A stretch of DNA of 64,000 nucleotides from an uncultured Muribaculaceae bacterium. GTDB taxonomy: Bacteria; Bacteroidota; Bacteroidia; Bacteroidales; Muribaculaceae. How positions within the stretch are numbered: position 1 is the first letter of the stretch; every line of letters starts with the position of its first letter. The notes below the pieces were generated by a model. That model worked only from the letters and a program-made list of their open reading frames with translations. It searched no databases and was not told the origin of the DNA. Positions 55,237 to 63,013 of this stretch are shown piece by piece. Made by a program: the position numbers and the translations under genes. The stretch spans positions 28,430 through 92,429 of the forward strand of contig CANCXM010000009.1 of assembly GCA_947381945.1 (NCBI GenBank). Reading direction: 5' to 3'.

Positions 55237-56022
55237 ATGATAGATATACATATAAACATAGGCTCGAATAGCGGTGACCGTGAAGCGCTGATTGAACGGG
55301 CGGTAGCAGCTGTGTCGTCGACATTTCCGGATGCTGTTGAAATACGCCGTTCCGACATTATCGAAACCCCGCCGTGGGGCTTCGACTCCCCCAATCCATT
55401 CCTGAACATAGGTATGCTCGTGCGTCTGGACAGCGATTCGGCCTTGAATATTGGTATGCCTGTATGTCCGGACGGCAACCCGGTCGTGAACACTGGTATG
55501 CACATGCGTCCGAACAGCAATCCGGCGCTGAATATTGGTTTGCCTGTATGTCCGGACGGCAATCCGGGCACGGTTGTAGGGACGCGCTGTAGCGCGTATG
55601 CCAAACGGAATAGTGATGAAAATGCTATAAAACCCGATTCAGATACGGTGTCAGTGAATGTAGAGGATTCTGATTGTATTTCATCCGGCATACGCGCTAC
55701 AGCGCGTCCCTACAATGCCAGCCGGATTGAATCCGAGTTTGTGGATGATGCAGTTGTGATTTCGCAAAAATTGAAGGAGAAATTTGCAGTTGATGTACTC
55801 CATAGCCTCCAACGAGTGCAGGCATCGATTGACCCTTCGCCTCACCGCGACGCAACGGGAGCATACATTGACCGCGCCATCGACATCGACCTCATAGCCA
55901 TCAACGACTGGATTGTGGAAACCCCAGAACTGTCGCTTCCCCATCCGCGTATGCTTCTGCGGGACTTTGTAATGATCCCCTTGAAGCAACTTGACCCTCA
56001 ATGGAAACATCCATCCACCTGA
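55237..56022 (+). CDS. folK: HPPK (folate pyrophosphokinase) with an in-frame repeat insertion
   Basis: A 261-residue protein that looks like a 6-hydroxymethyl-7,8-dihydropterin pyrophosphokinase, normally about 150-170 residues. The N-part has IHINIGSNSGDREALIERAV and ETPPWGFDSPNPFLNIG. The C-part has VQASIDPSPHRDATGAYIDR, AIDIDLIAI and LSLPHPRMLLRDFVMIPL. Between them, about residues 70-175, is extra sequence: three more copies of the host's own 42-bp LNIGMLVRLDSDS unit, then two inverted palindromic elements with an 84-bp spacer. No stop interrupts it. Start ATG 55237. Whether the enzyme is active is unclear. Confidence 0.8.
   Translation: MIDIHINIGSNSGDREALIERAVAAVSSTFPDAVEIRRSDIIETPPWGFDSPNPFLNIGMLVRLDSDSALNIGMPVCPDGNPVVNTGMHMRPNSNPALNIGLPVCPDGNPGTVVGTRCSAYAKRNSDENAIKPDSDTVSVNVEDSDCISSGIRATARPYNASRIESEFVDDAVVISQKLKEKFAVDVLHSLQRVQASIDPSPHRDATGAYIDRAIDIDLIAINDWIVETPELSLPHPRMLLRDFVMIPLKQLDPQWKHPST
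55402..55569 (+). repeat. four 42-bp tandem repeats within folK
   Basis: Units start at 55402, 55444, 55486 and 55528 and encode LNIGMLVRLDSDS, LNIGMPVCPDGNP, VNTGMHMRPNSNP and LNIGLPVCPDGNP, each 14 codons. The first is the normal HPPK strand; the others look like diverged duplicates of it. Confidence 0.88.
55576..55713. repeat. inverted pair of palindromic elements inside folK
   Basis: The core GTAGGGACGCGCTGTAGCGC... at 55576-55602 has its reverse complement at 55687-55713. Read through in the folK frame they give VGTRCSAYA and GIRATARPY. They are the same family as at 41245, 42863 and 49467. Confidence 0.9.
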
Positions 56023-56160
56023 CACGGATTTCTATAATGTCGCGTACACCCTCCATGCGACTGACACGGGTTGCTATGCTGTCGCGTCCGCCCTCCGTCT
56101 GCCTGACACGGATTTCTATAATGCGAGTCCGTCCTCCATCTCCCTGTCGGGAGAAGCGGA
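56019..56160 (+). repeat. three to four 42-bp tandem repeats after folK
   Basis: CTGACACGGATTTCTATAAT-type units start at 56019, 56061 and 56103, with a degenerate fourth near 56145. The folK stop TGA is the second to fourth base of the first unit. The unit differs in sequence from the 42-bp repeats inside folK. Otherwise the 274-bp gap holds a promoter. Confidence 0.8.
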
Positions 56161-56178
56161 TTTATTCGTGATAAGAGA

Positions 56179-56210
56179 TTGATATTGTGGAAAATTATGG
56201 CTATATTTGC
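56179..56210 (+). promoter_or_regulatory. promoter of the TonB-domain gene
   Basis: TATATTTGC at 56202-56210 with TTG at 56179-56181 about 20 bp upstream fits the Bacteroidetes -7/-33 pattern. The ATG is at 56297. Confidence 0.55.
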
Positions 56211-56296
56211 GAATGGCGATTATTCAGTATTCCACTACAGATGTTGGGGTGCGAGGTAATGCTCTTTTTGCAATTTTATAAAATACGCGATAGATT

Positions 56297-57091
56297 ATGT
56301 CAAGAGGCAGGGAAAAGTGCAGGATTTTGAAGGAAATCCGCCGTCGAATCGCAGAGGTTAACGGGATTGAGTATGTGACGTCGGAATGTCGTTACAAAGG
56401 GGACTGTGCGGGGACATGTCCCAAGTGTGAGGCGGAGGTGCGCTACCTGGAGGCTGAGTTGCGTGCACGTCGGCTGCTTGGTAAGGCTGTGATGCTTGCC
56501 GGAGTCTCGGCAGGAGTGGTCGGACTGGCGGGATGCTGCGAGAAGAAGGTAGCTGTGCAGGATGAGACTGTGACGGAGGCGTCTGTGCAGGAGGTAGATA
56601 CGGTCAAGAAGAAGTGTATGTTGTTTATTGATGCCCAAGAAAGAGATTATAGAGATGGCGGGGAGGAGATTGTGGTATCCGGAGAGATCTCGTGGGCAGA
56701 TAAAGAAAGAATTCGCAAAGAGCAGATGGATAATGTTGGGGAAGAGGATTCAGAGGTAGATACTAATCGTGTCTACACTGTTCCTGATGTCAAGCCGGAG
56801 TTCCCCGGAGGGAATAAGGCTGTGTTGGATTTTGTAAAGGATAATATTGTTTATAGTCCGGAGATTATCAAGCAAGATGTATGGGGGAGAGTAGTTGTGA
56901 TGTTTGAGATTGATAGGGAGGGGCATGTCTGTAATCCGGAAATAATTCGCAGTAAAGGGGCGATTTTGGATAGTGAGGCTTTGAGGGTGGTCATGATGCT
57001 GCCTGATTTTAAGCCTGCGGAGGTTAAGGGTGTGCCTGTGAGGTGTTTGTATGTTCTTCCGGTTACGTTTACTCCTCGGAAGGAGGGGTGA
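56297..57091 (+). CDS. TonB C-terminal domain protein with N-terminal Cys motif
   Basis: A 264-residue protein. The N-terminal part has SECRYKGDCAGTCPKCEAEV, a four-cysteine cluster that could bind zinc, seen in several Bacteroidetes TonB-like proteins. A hydrophobic segment (LGKAVMLAGVSAGVVGLAG, residues about 62-80) is a membrane anchor. The C-terminal 90 residues (PEFPGGNKAVLDFVKDNIVY; WGRVVVMFEIDREGHV; LPVTFTPRKEG) form a TonB domain. It may energise outer-membrane transporters or act elsewhere in the envelope. A terminator follows. Confidence 0.85.
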   Translation: MSRGREKCRILKEIRRRIAEVNGIEYVTSECRYKGDCAGTCPKCEAEVRYLEAELRARRLLGKAVMLAGVSAGVVGLAGCCEKKVAVQDETVTEASVQEVDTVKKKCMLFIDAQERDYRDGGEEIVVSGEISWADKERIRKEQMDNVGEEDSEVDTNRVYTVPDVKPEFPGGNKAVLDFVKDNIVYSPEIIKQDVWGRVVVMFEIDREGHVCNPEIIRSKGAILDSEALRVVMMLPDFKPAEVKGVPVRCLYVLPVTFTPRKEG

Positions 57092-57109
57092 GGGGACGGA
57101 TGGTAAATC

Positions 57110-57140
57110 GGTGTCCTGTCGGACACCTTTTTCTTTTTTT
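57110..57140 (+). terminator. rho-independent terminator after the TonB-domain gene
   Basis: GGTGTCC at 57110-57116 pairs with GGACACC at 57121-57127 across four bases and is followed by TTTTTCTTTTTTT. It starts 19 bp after the stop codon. Confidence 0.8.
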
Positions 57141-57275
57141 ATGGGGATGGCCCCCGCACATCTTCGCTGCGCTCGATGTACGGGGTTACGAGTAAATCGA
57201 TGTCCTGCGGACATCAGGGGGAGTGGGGGATGATGGAGGGGGGTGGGGATTGACCGGGATGGGCCAGGTAGGTAA

Positions 57276-57370
57276 AATAGGCTGGATAGGTTTAATAGGG
57301 CTAATAGGCCAAATAGGTCAAATAGGCCAGATAGGTCAAATAGGACAAATAAGGTCAATAGGTCTAATAT
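57276..57370. repeat. 9-bp degenerate minisatellite (AATAGGNCN)
   Basis: About ten units of AATAGGTCA/AATAGGCCA type. The same unit family forms a longer array at 60633-60829 and a short one at 61975-62031. Confidence 0.85.
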
Positions 57371-57376
57371 GTATGC

Positions 57377-57406
57377 GGAAAAGGCGCACCTTTGGGGGTG
57401 CGCCTT
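57377..57406 (-). terminator. possible terminator of xerC-hpf
   Basis: A 10-bp stem (AAGGCGCACC at 57381-57390 with its complement at 57397-57406) is followed on the minus strand by TTTTCC. It lies about 160 bp downstream of the hpf stop. Confidence 0.55.
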
Positions 57407-57407
57407 G

Positions 57408-57495
57408 TTGCAGTTATTTTAGATTTATGTTGCAGTTATTTTAGATTTATATTGCAGTTATTTTAGATTTTTGTTGCTGTTATTTCTGATTTATG
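57408..57495. repeat. four 22-bp tandem repeats
   Basis: TTGCAGTTATTTTAGATTTA-type units start at 57408, 57430, 57452 and 57474, the last diverged. They lie downstream of hpf between a possible terminator and the gene end. No gene is seen in 57141-57568. Confidence 0.85.
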
Positions 57496-57568
57496 TTTGT
57501 TGGGGGTGTTATTTGTGAGAGTTATTTATCAGATTTATGTCTGTTTGGGTTGGGGGTGGTGGGTGGGG

Positions 57569-57862
57569 TTATTTTTTGTTTTTGATTTTTTCGAGTTGTT
57601 TGTCGAGGGCTTCCATGCTGAGGTCGATTGCTTCTTCGAAGGTGTCGGCGGTCTTGGTGGCTACCTGGTCGGGTTCCTGGGGAACGGTGAGGCTGACGAT
57701 TACCTCTTTGTTGAGGGCTGTCTCAGGCTTTACCACACGGAGCGACACTTCGGCACTCATTACATTGGGATAACGACGGGTAAGTTTTTCTATTTTCTTG
57801 TTGATAAAGGAAGTGAGTTTCTCGCTGATGTCAAAGTGGATGGCATTGATGTTAATTTCCAT
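57569..57862 (-). CDS. hpf: ribosome hibernation promoting factor (HPF/RaiA family)
   Basis: A 97-residue short HPF/YfiA-type protein. It begins MEININAIHFDISEKLTSFI, has KIEKLTRRYPNVMSAEVSL and ends in a helix rich in Lys (MEALDKQLEKIKNKK). It binds the ribosome decoding region in stationary phase, blocking translation or forming 100S dimers. Its first 11 bases overlap the end of xerC, a gene pair conserved in Bacteroidales. Confidence 0.9.
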   Translation of the reverse strand: MEININAIHFDISEKLTSFINKKIEKLTRRYPNVMSAEVSLRVVKPETALNKEVIVSLTVPQEPDQVATKTADTFEEAIDLSMEALDKQLEKIKNKK

Positions 57863-58802
57863 ATTTTCCTCCTTTTTTTAGTGCACGCGGGTGTGCGAGT
57901 TGGTAATTATTTTTAAGTTCACTGTAAGTGACGTGAGTGTAGATCTGCGTCGAGGCGAGAGATGCATGGCCAAGCAGTTGCTGGACCGAGCTGATGGGTG
58001 CGCCGGCGTTGAGCATGTCTGTGGCAAATGAATGGCGCAGCACATGTGGACTGAGGCGCGAGGCGTGAACATTGCCTTCGGTGAGGGTGCGGTTGACCAC
58101 ACGATAGACCAATCGACGGTAGAGGGGCTGACCTGTGCGGGTGACCAGCAGCGGCGACTCGCGGTCGAGAGGGGAGATGGAGGTTGATGGAGAGGCGTCG
58201 CGCAGGCGACGGTAGGTGTCGATGGTCTCGGAGAGTTCGGGACCGATAGGTATTATTCTTTCTTTATTACGTTTTCCGACCACTTTTAGTTCACCCTTGC
58301 GTGTGTCAGTATTGACATCGAGGAGTCCGGTTAGTTCGGAGCAGCGCATTCCGGTCGAGTAAAGCAGGTTGACAATGAGGTGGTCACGGATGAGGGTGAA
58401 GTCGTCGGGGGCTTCGGCATCTTCCTCGCGGGCCTCGTCGATGATGCGGGCAGAATCCTCGGGGCGGACATAGACCGGGAGGTCCTTGGGGAGTTTTGCA
58501 AGGGTGAGTCCTGTTGCGGGGTTGGCGGGAAGGCCGTGGCGCTTCATGAGGAAACGGAAGAATGCGCGGAGCGATGATGCCTTGCGGCGAATGGAGCGGA
58601 CCGATATGCCGTCGGCGGCGAGGGTGCCGATCCAGAGGCGCAGGTCGGAGGTGGTGACGTCCATCGGGGAGAGTGTTTCCGGGCGGTTGCCGGTAGCGAA
58701 GTCGGCCCAAGCGTTGAGGTCGGCGCGGTAGGCGCTGACTGTCAACTGCGAGTAGTTTAATTCAAGGCGCAGATAGTCGAGGAATTGATCTATCAGTTTC
58801 AT
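57852..58802 (-). CDS. xerC: tyrosine recombinase, XerC/XerD type
   Basis: A 316-residue site-specific recombinase. The SAM-like N-terminal domain (FLDYLRLELNYSQLTVSAY) is followed by the catalytic domain with R153 (STGMRCSEL), H253 and R256 (SPHVLRHSFATDML), H279 (LLGHASLAST) and Y288 (QIYTHV). A full set of catalytic residues suggests an active chromosome-dimer resolvase rather than an integrase of a mobile element. It is in an operon with hpf; the upstream 141-bp gap to the pspC gene is without notable features. Confidence 0.9.
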   Translation of the reverse strand: MKLIDQFLDYLRLELNYSQLTVSAYRADLNAWADFATGNRPETLSPMDVTTSDLRLWIGTLAADGISVRSIRRKASSLRAFFRFLMKRHGLPANPATGLTLAKLPKDLPVYVRPEDSARIIDEAREEDAEAPDDFTLIRDHLIVNLLYSTGMRCSELTGLLDVNTDTRKGELKVVGKRNKERIIPIGPELSETIDTYRRLRDASPSTSISPLDRESPLLVTRTGQPLYRRLVYRVVNRTLTEGNVHASRLSPHVLRHSFATDMLNAGAPISSVQQLLGHASLASTQIYTHVTYSELKNNYQLAHPRALKKGGKYGN

Positions 58803-58943
58803 GGGCTTCGCCGTGTTGGTTTGTTGTCGGTGGCGAATATAGGAAAACTTTTTGAGAAAGGCAAGTTTTGAAGCGATTTTTAGCGGAGAGGAGGTAGTGG
58901 AGAGGGGAGCGTGGGAGAGGAGGATGAGGAGAGAGGTTTGGGG

Positions 58944-60152
58944 TCAGGCGGCTATCGAGGGGGTTATGAGGGCAGCAGTGGGGACGGCGGCGAGGAGTGA
59001 GTCGGTGATGGTGGAGAGGGGAGAATGAGCGAAGATGCCGGAGAGGGTGATGCTGTCGGTGATGAAGGGGGTGATTGAGGCCCATGAGTCGGTGTAGGAG
59101 TTGCCGGAGTGTTCGGCGATGGCGAGGAGGACTACAGCGGCAACGATGAAGATGACTTCAAAGATGACTGTGGTGATGACGATGGGGGTCGAGGGGGCTT
59201 TGGCTTTGAAGATGGGTATACAGGCGTAGCGTGCGACGGCCACGCAGGGAATCAAGACGGCGATTAGGACACAGATGTAGCCCCAGCTTTCGATGATGGG
59301 TGCGTTGGAGTCAGCCCATGAGAGACCTTCGATGATTACGGGATTGCCTGCGATTGCAAAGAGGGTTATACCGGCGACGGCAGCGAGGAGCACGCAGATT
59401 ATGGCGATGGCCCCGAGGCCGAAGACTAATCCGAAGAAGCCGATGATGAGTTTGGCTGCTACAGAGAAGAATGTATTGATGCCGGCGGAGACTGCCGAGG
59501 AGTTTTCGTTGGGGATTGGAGCTGCCGGTGGGACGGAGTTGTTGATGACAGTCTGGCCGATGTTGTCGAGGGTGACAGGCTGTCCCTGCATTTCAAGAAT
59601 CTCACGAGGTGTGCGGGCGACGGGGATGACCATCCATGCGACAAGATAGAGTATGATGCATGGCCAGAAGTAGGTGCAGAGGGTGAGGATGACGGCGAGG
59701 ATGCGCATGATGGTGACATCCCATCCGAGATACTGGGCGAGGCCAGCGATGACTCCGCCGAAGACTCCGTGGCGCACGTCGCGGTAAAGTTTCTTGTGGA
59801 TAGGTGGGGGAGGAGTGGCTGTCCCGTTGAAGGGGGGAGCTGCCTGTCCGGAGTTTTCAGAGCCTTCGCTTGATTCTGAGGAGGTTTCAGTTTCGTCGGA
59901 AAGTTCTTCGGGGCGTCCCATTGTCTCGATGACGCGGTTGACATCTTCAAGGACTATGACGTTGGCTCCGAGGCGGATGCGCTCATCAAAATGCTCGGAG
60001 ATGCGCGATTCGATGTCGTTGACAATTTCTTCACCTTCCTCGCCCGTGAAAGTTGCACGAAGCTGCGAGAGGTAGTCGAGGAGGAGTTTGTAGGCATCTT
60101 CGTCGATATAGAATATGTTGCCGTTTATATTGACGGGAAAAGTCTTTTTCAT
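58944..60152 (-). CDS. PspC domain membrane protein
   Basis: A 402-residue protein. An N-terminal DUF-like soluble part (MKKTFPVNINGNIFYIDEDA; ESRISEHFDERI; DVNRVIETMGRPEEL) precedes a low-complexity linker and the PspC domain (KLYRDVRHGVFGGVIAGLAQ, then helices at about residues 145-175). Four further hydrophobic helices follow to the C-terminus. PspC proteins help sense envelope stress. Its start overlaps the padR stop by 4 bp, so the regulator and this protein are one unit. Confidence 0.88.
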   Translation of the reverse strand: MKKTFPVNINGNIFYIDEDAYKLLLDYLSQLRATFTGEEGEEIVNDIESRISEHFDERIRLGANVIVLEDVNRVIETMGRPEELSDETETSSESSEGSENSGQAAPPFNGTATPPPPIHKKLYRDVRHGVFGGVIAGLAQYLGWDVTIMRILAVILTLCTYFWPCIILYLVAWMVIPVARTPREILEMQGQPVTLDNIGQTVINNSVPPAAPIPNENSSAVSAGINTFFSVAAKLIIGFFGLVFGLGAIAIICVLLAAVAGITLFAIAGNPVIIEGLSWADSNAPIIESWGYICVLIAVLIPCVAVARYACIPIFKAKAPSTPIVITTVIFEVIFIVAAVVLLAIAEHSGNSYTDSWASITPFITDSITLSGIFAHSPLSTITDSLLAAVPTAALITPSIAA

Positions 60153-60514
60153 TCTTCAGAGGGGTTTGAGGTGGTTGAGGAAATAGTTGAATCGGAGAGA
60201 AGAAGGGCCACGGAGCGGGAGATGTCGTCCCAGGAGCTTTGGAGCTGTCCGAGGAATTCGAGGCCGAGAGGGGTGATGGAGTAATATTTGCGCGGTGGGC
60301 CTTGCATGGATTCTTCCCAGCGGTAGGCGAGAAGTCCGTCGTTTTTGAGGCGGGTGAGGAGGGGGTAGAGGGTTCCTTCCATCACGATGAGGTGAGCGTC
60401 CTTCAGGCGTGCGATCATTTCCGAGGCGTAGGCGTCGCCACGCTTCAGGAGGAGGAGCACGCAGAATTCGAGCATCCCTTTGCGCATCTGTGATTTGAGA
60501 TTGTCAATGTTCAT
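60149..60514 (-). CDS. PadR family transcriptional regulator
   Basis: A 121-residue winged-helix regulator. MNIDNLKSQMRKGMLEFCVL is followed by YASEMIARL, GTLYPLLTRLKNDGLL and PPRKYYSITPLGLEFL, the PadR signature. I start at ATG 60514; the open frame continues upstream only through minisatellite DNA coding poly-Leu/Ala. It probably controls its own operon with the PspC protein; effector unknown. A good -7 box lies upstream. Confidence 0.9.
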   Translation of the reverse strand: MNIDNLKSQMRKGMLEFCVLLLLKRGDAYASEMIARLKDAHLIVMEGTLYPLLTRLKNDGLLAYRWEESMQGPPRKYYSITPLGLEFLGQLQSSWDDISRSVALLLSDSTISSTTSNPSEE

Positions 60515-60557
60515 GATTTTCGGGGTTTTGATGAGGAGTTTTTTTGTTGTCGACGAT

Positions 60558-60566
60558 GCAAAGGTA
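60558..60566 (-). promoter_or_regulatory. promoter box of padR-pspC
   Basis: The minus strand reads TACCTTTGC, matching the -7 consensus, 44 bp upstream of the padR ATG. A TTG about 20 bp further upstream is a possible -33 element. The surrounding GTACTATGCAATAC-type sequence (near 60580-60593) is partly palindromic and could be the PadR operator, which is inference. Confidence 0.55.
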
Positions 60567-60632
60567 GGGGATTGTAAGGTACTATGCAATACAAGGTACT
60601 TGGAATTAACAAAGTTTAAGGGTTGGGAGGGG

Positions 60633-60829
60633 GATAGGGCAAATAAGGCTAATAAGGCTAATAGGGCCAATAGGGCTAATAGGGCTGATAGGGCTAATAG
60701 GGCTAATAGGGCTAATAGGGCCAATAGGGCTGATAGGGCTGATAGGGCTAATAGGGCTAATAGGGCTAATAGGACTAATAAGGCTAATAGGGCAAATAGG
60801 ACTAATAAGCCTAATGGGGCTAATAGAGG
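60633..60829. repeat. long 9-bp minisatellite (AATAGGGCT)
   Basis: About 21 units of AATAGGGCT with variants AATAAGGCT, GATAGGGCT and AATAGGACT. It reads as NRANRAN or SPISPIG in the two strands but neither is a credible gene. It lies between the padR promoter and the dapA promoter. Confidence 0.95.
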
Positions 60830-60837
60830 GGGCGGGG

Positions 60838-60869
60838 TTGCAGGTTAGGAGAATAATTTGTAATTTTGC
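60838..60869 (+). promoter_or_regulatory. possible dapA promoter
   Basis: TAATTTTGC at 60861-60869 fits the -7 box, with TTG at 60838-60840 twenty bases upstream. The leader to dapA would be about 145 bases. Confidence 0.45.
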
Positions 60870-61015
60870 AATAAGATATGCAATTTCGGTTTGATATTGT
60901 AAGGTGAAGTGAAAATTAGCTGTCATTTCATTAGCAGGTTGAACATTAAGGGCTATTTTATCTGTTTAAAGTATATATACACTGACGCTATTAATAATAT
61001 AGATTTCAATTTTTT

Positions 61016-61903
61016 ATGTCAACTGAGCATTTACGAGGGATGGGGGTAGCGCTTACGACCCCTTTCCTGGAGAACGGAGACATCGACTATCATACGCTTG
61101 ATATGCACCTTGACTATCTGATAGATGGCAAGGCTGACTATATCGTCGCGCTCGGAACAACTGCCGAGACCCCGACTCTCGGCTCTGATGAAAAACATGA
61201 ACTGGCTCTTCATATCCTTGATTATGTCGGTCACCGCTGTCCGGTGGTGATCGGTGTCGGAGGAAATTCGACGCGCAATGTCGTGAAGGAGCTTCAGGAA
61301 ACCGAACGTCTCGATGAGTTCGACGCTATCCTTTCGGTGGTTCCCTACTACAATAAACCGACGCAGGAGGGTATGTATCGCCATTTTGTCGAGATTGCGA
61401 AGGCTTCGCCGATTCCAATCATACTCTATAATATCCCGGGACGCACCGGTGTGAACATGAACACTGATACCATCATCCGTCTGGCCAAGGAGTTTCCGGG
61501 TAAGATTATCGGTATCAAGGAGGCGAGCGGCAACATGCAGCAGGCTCAGGAGGTGATTACGCGTCGTCCGGAGGGTTTCCTCGTGATTTCAGGCGATGAT
61601 TCGCTTGCCCACAGCATGATCAGAATCGGCGGTGACGGTGTGATTTCGGTGCTTGGCAATGCCTATCCGGCTCAGTTTGTGGATATGATTCACCATAGCA
61701 TGGAGGATGAGACTCCGGAGAGTGCTGCGAAATTGCATCAGCAGTTCTCGGCTCTTTATTCGCTCCTGTTCAAGGATGGAAATCCTGCGGGAATCAAGTG
61801 TATGTTGCATATACTTTTCCCGAGATATAAGGAGGTGTTGAGGCTTCCGCTTGTGCCTGTGACTGATGAGACGCGGCGCGGGCTTGAGAAGGAGAAGCTT
61901 TAG
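61016..61903 (+). CDS. dapA: 4-hydroxy-tetrahydrodipicolinate synthase (DapA)
   Basis: A 295-residue class I aldolase that joins pyruvate and aspartate semialdehyde in the lysine/diaminopimelate pathway. The Schiff-base lysine is K168 in IIGIKEASGNM, the catalytic Tyr is Y138 in ILYNIPGRTGVN, and LGTTAETPTL holds the threonine pair T48-T49. Length is normal. A leader of 500 bp with a minisatellite separates it from padR; a strong terminator follows. Confidence 0.95.
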   Translation: MSTEHLRGMGVALTTPFLENGDIDYHTLDMHLDYLIDGKADYIVALGTTAETPTLGSDEKHELALHILDYVGHRCPVVIGVGGNSTRNVVKELQETERLDEFDAILSVVPYYNKPTQEGMYRHFVEIAKASPIPIILYNIPGRTGVNMNTDTIIRLAKEFPGKIIGIKEASGNMQQAQEVITRRPEGFLVISGDDSLAHSMIRIGGDGVISVLGNAYPAQFVDMIHHSMEDETPESAAKLHQQFSALYSLLFKDGNPAGIKCMLHILFPRYKEVLRLPLVPVTDETRRGLEKEKL

Positions 61904-61918
61904 GATTTCAAAAGATAT

Positions 61919-61963
61919 AAAAAACCGGAAGGAACAAGAGTGATTGTTCCTTCCGGTTTTTTT
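61919..61963 (+). terminator. rho-independent terminator after dapA
   Basis: A 16-bp stem (arms 61921-61936 and 61943-61958, AAACCGGAAGGAACAA type) with a six-base loop is followed by a T-run. The arms are exact complements. Confidence 0.9.
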
Positions 61964-61974
61964 ATTCCTTTTAT

Positions 61975-62031
61975 AATAGGCCAAATAAGTCTAATAAGTC
62001 AAATAAGCCTAATAGGGCTAATAGGTCAAAT
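61975..62031. repeat. short 9-bp minisatellite
   Basis: About six units of AATAAGTCT/AATAGGGCT type just after the dapA terminator. It is the third locus of the 9-bp repeat family. Confidence 0.85.
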
Positions 62032-62122
62032 ATGATTCAGTTGATGGGGGGATGGGGAGACGGTGGAGTAATTGGGGAGAGAATGGGGATGGAATGGAAG
62101 TAATAGGGAGGGGTTGTGGGGG

Positions 62123-62938
62123 TTACTTCTTTGCGGTGCGGCGGGTTGCTTTACGTTTGCGTGAAGCGTAGGTCTTTTTGCGCTTGGCGGGGGTGTATTT
62201 CTGTGATTTGCCGTAGGTGCGTTTGTCGAAGGCGAAGAGGTCTTTGTGGGGGACGCCGTTTTCGAAGTCGATGATTGCGGCGGGGTTGATGGGGATGCCG
62301 AGGTAGCGTGTCTCGAAGTGGAGATGTGCGCCGGTGCTTCGGCCTGTGTTGCCACCGAGGGCGATAGGCTCGCCGGCTTTCACGAATTGGTCGGGTTTGA
62401 CGAGGAAGCGGCTGAGGTGGCCGTAGACGGTTTCGAGGCCATTGTCGTGGCGGACAACGACATAGTAGCCATAGCCACGTCTTTCGTATTTTGTGAGGCG
62501 GACTTTGCCGGAGAATGCAGCGCGGACGGTGTCGCCGACCTGGAGTTTGAGGTCAATGCCGTAGTGCATACGACCGAAACGTGAGCGGTAACCGTAGTTG
62601 GAAGTGATGTGTCCGGGGGTAGGGGTAGTATATTCGGATACGTCTATGTCTTTATGGTCAGGAATTGTAACAGCAGTTCCGTAGGGGTTCACACGGTCGC
62701 TTGTCCAGAATGATGAATAGATTTCGTTGTTGATGGCGGCTTCGCGCTCTTTAATCTGGTTGAGGAGAAGGTCGTTGTTTTCAATCTTGAAAGGATTGAC
62801 CGACGGCTTCTGGTTGGCGATGAGGGAGTTGTGTTGGTTGGTGTGTGAGGCAGGGAGCTTGAGCTGTGCCTGTGCTGTAACAGCGGCGGCTGAGATGAGG
62901 AGGGCTGTGAGGAGGGTATTAAGTTTAATAAATTTCAT
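62123..62938 (-). CDS. M23 family metallopeptidase
   Basis: A 271-residue secreted peptidase (signal near LLTALLISAAAVTAQA). The LytM domain has HYGIDLKLQVGD (first zinc ligands H and D) and THLHFE-type AHLHFETRY with the catalytic His pair, plus the GNTGRSTGAHLH signature. It cleaves peptidoglycan cross-links or acts as an amidase activator. The C-terminal 30 residues are very basic (KRKKTYASRKRKATRRTAKK), which could bind the cell wall or membrane. It stands 75 bp downstream of ndk on the same strand. Confidence 0.9.
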   Translation of the reverse strand: MKFIKLNTLLTALLISAAAVTAQAQLKLPASHTNQHNSLIANQKPSVNPFKIENNDLLLNQIKEREAAINNEIYSSFWTSDRVNPYGTAVTIPDHKDIDVSEYTTPTPGHITSNYGYRSRFGRMHYGIDLKLQVGDTVRAAFSGKVRLTKYERRGYGYYVVVRHDNGLETVYGHLSRFLVKPDQFVKAGEPIALGGNTGRSTGAHLHFETRYLGIPINPAAIIDFENGVPHKDLFAFDKRTYGKSQKYTPAKRKKTYASRKRKATRRTAKK

Positions 62939-63013
62939 TGTCTACTTTATGTTTTTTTCCGGCAAGAGGAGCGATAATGAATTGGTTTAAGGTCAAGGGG
63001 AGAGGGTGTCGAA

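Noticed and set aside
55991..56182. Small frame of 63 codons after folK
   Set aside because: It consists of the 42-bp tandem repeats and overlaps the folK end; no homology.
60515..60724. N-terminal extension of padR with poly-Leu/Ala
   Set aside because: It reads through the promoter box and the minisatellite; MNIDNLKSQM at 60514 is the family start.
60480..60848. Plus-strand frame coding repeated NRANRAN
   Set aside because: It is translation of the AATAGGGCT minisatellite and overlaps padR on the other strand; no start context or homology.
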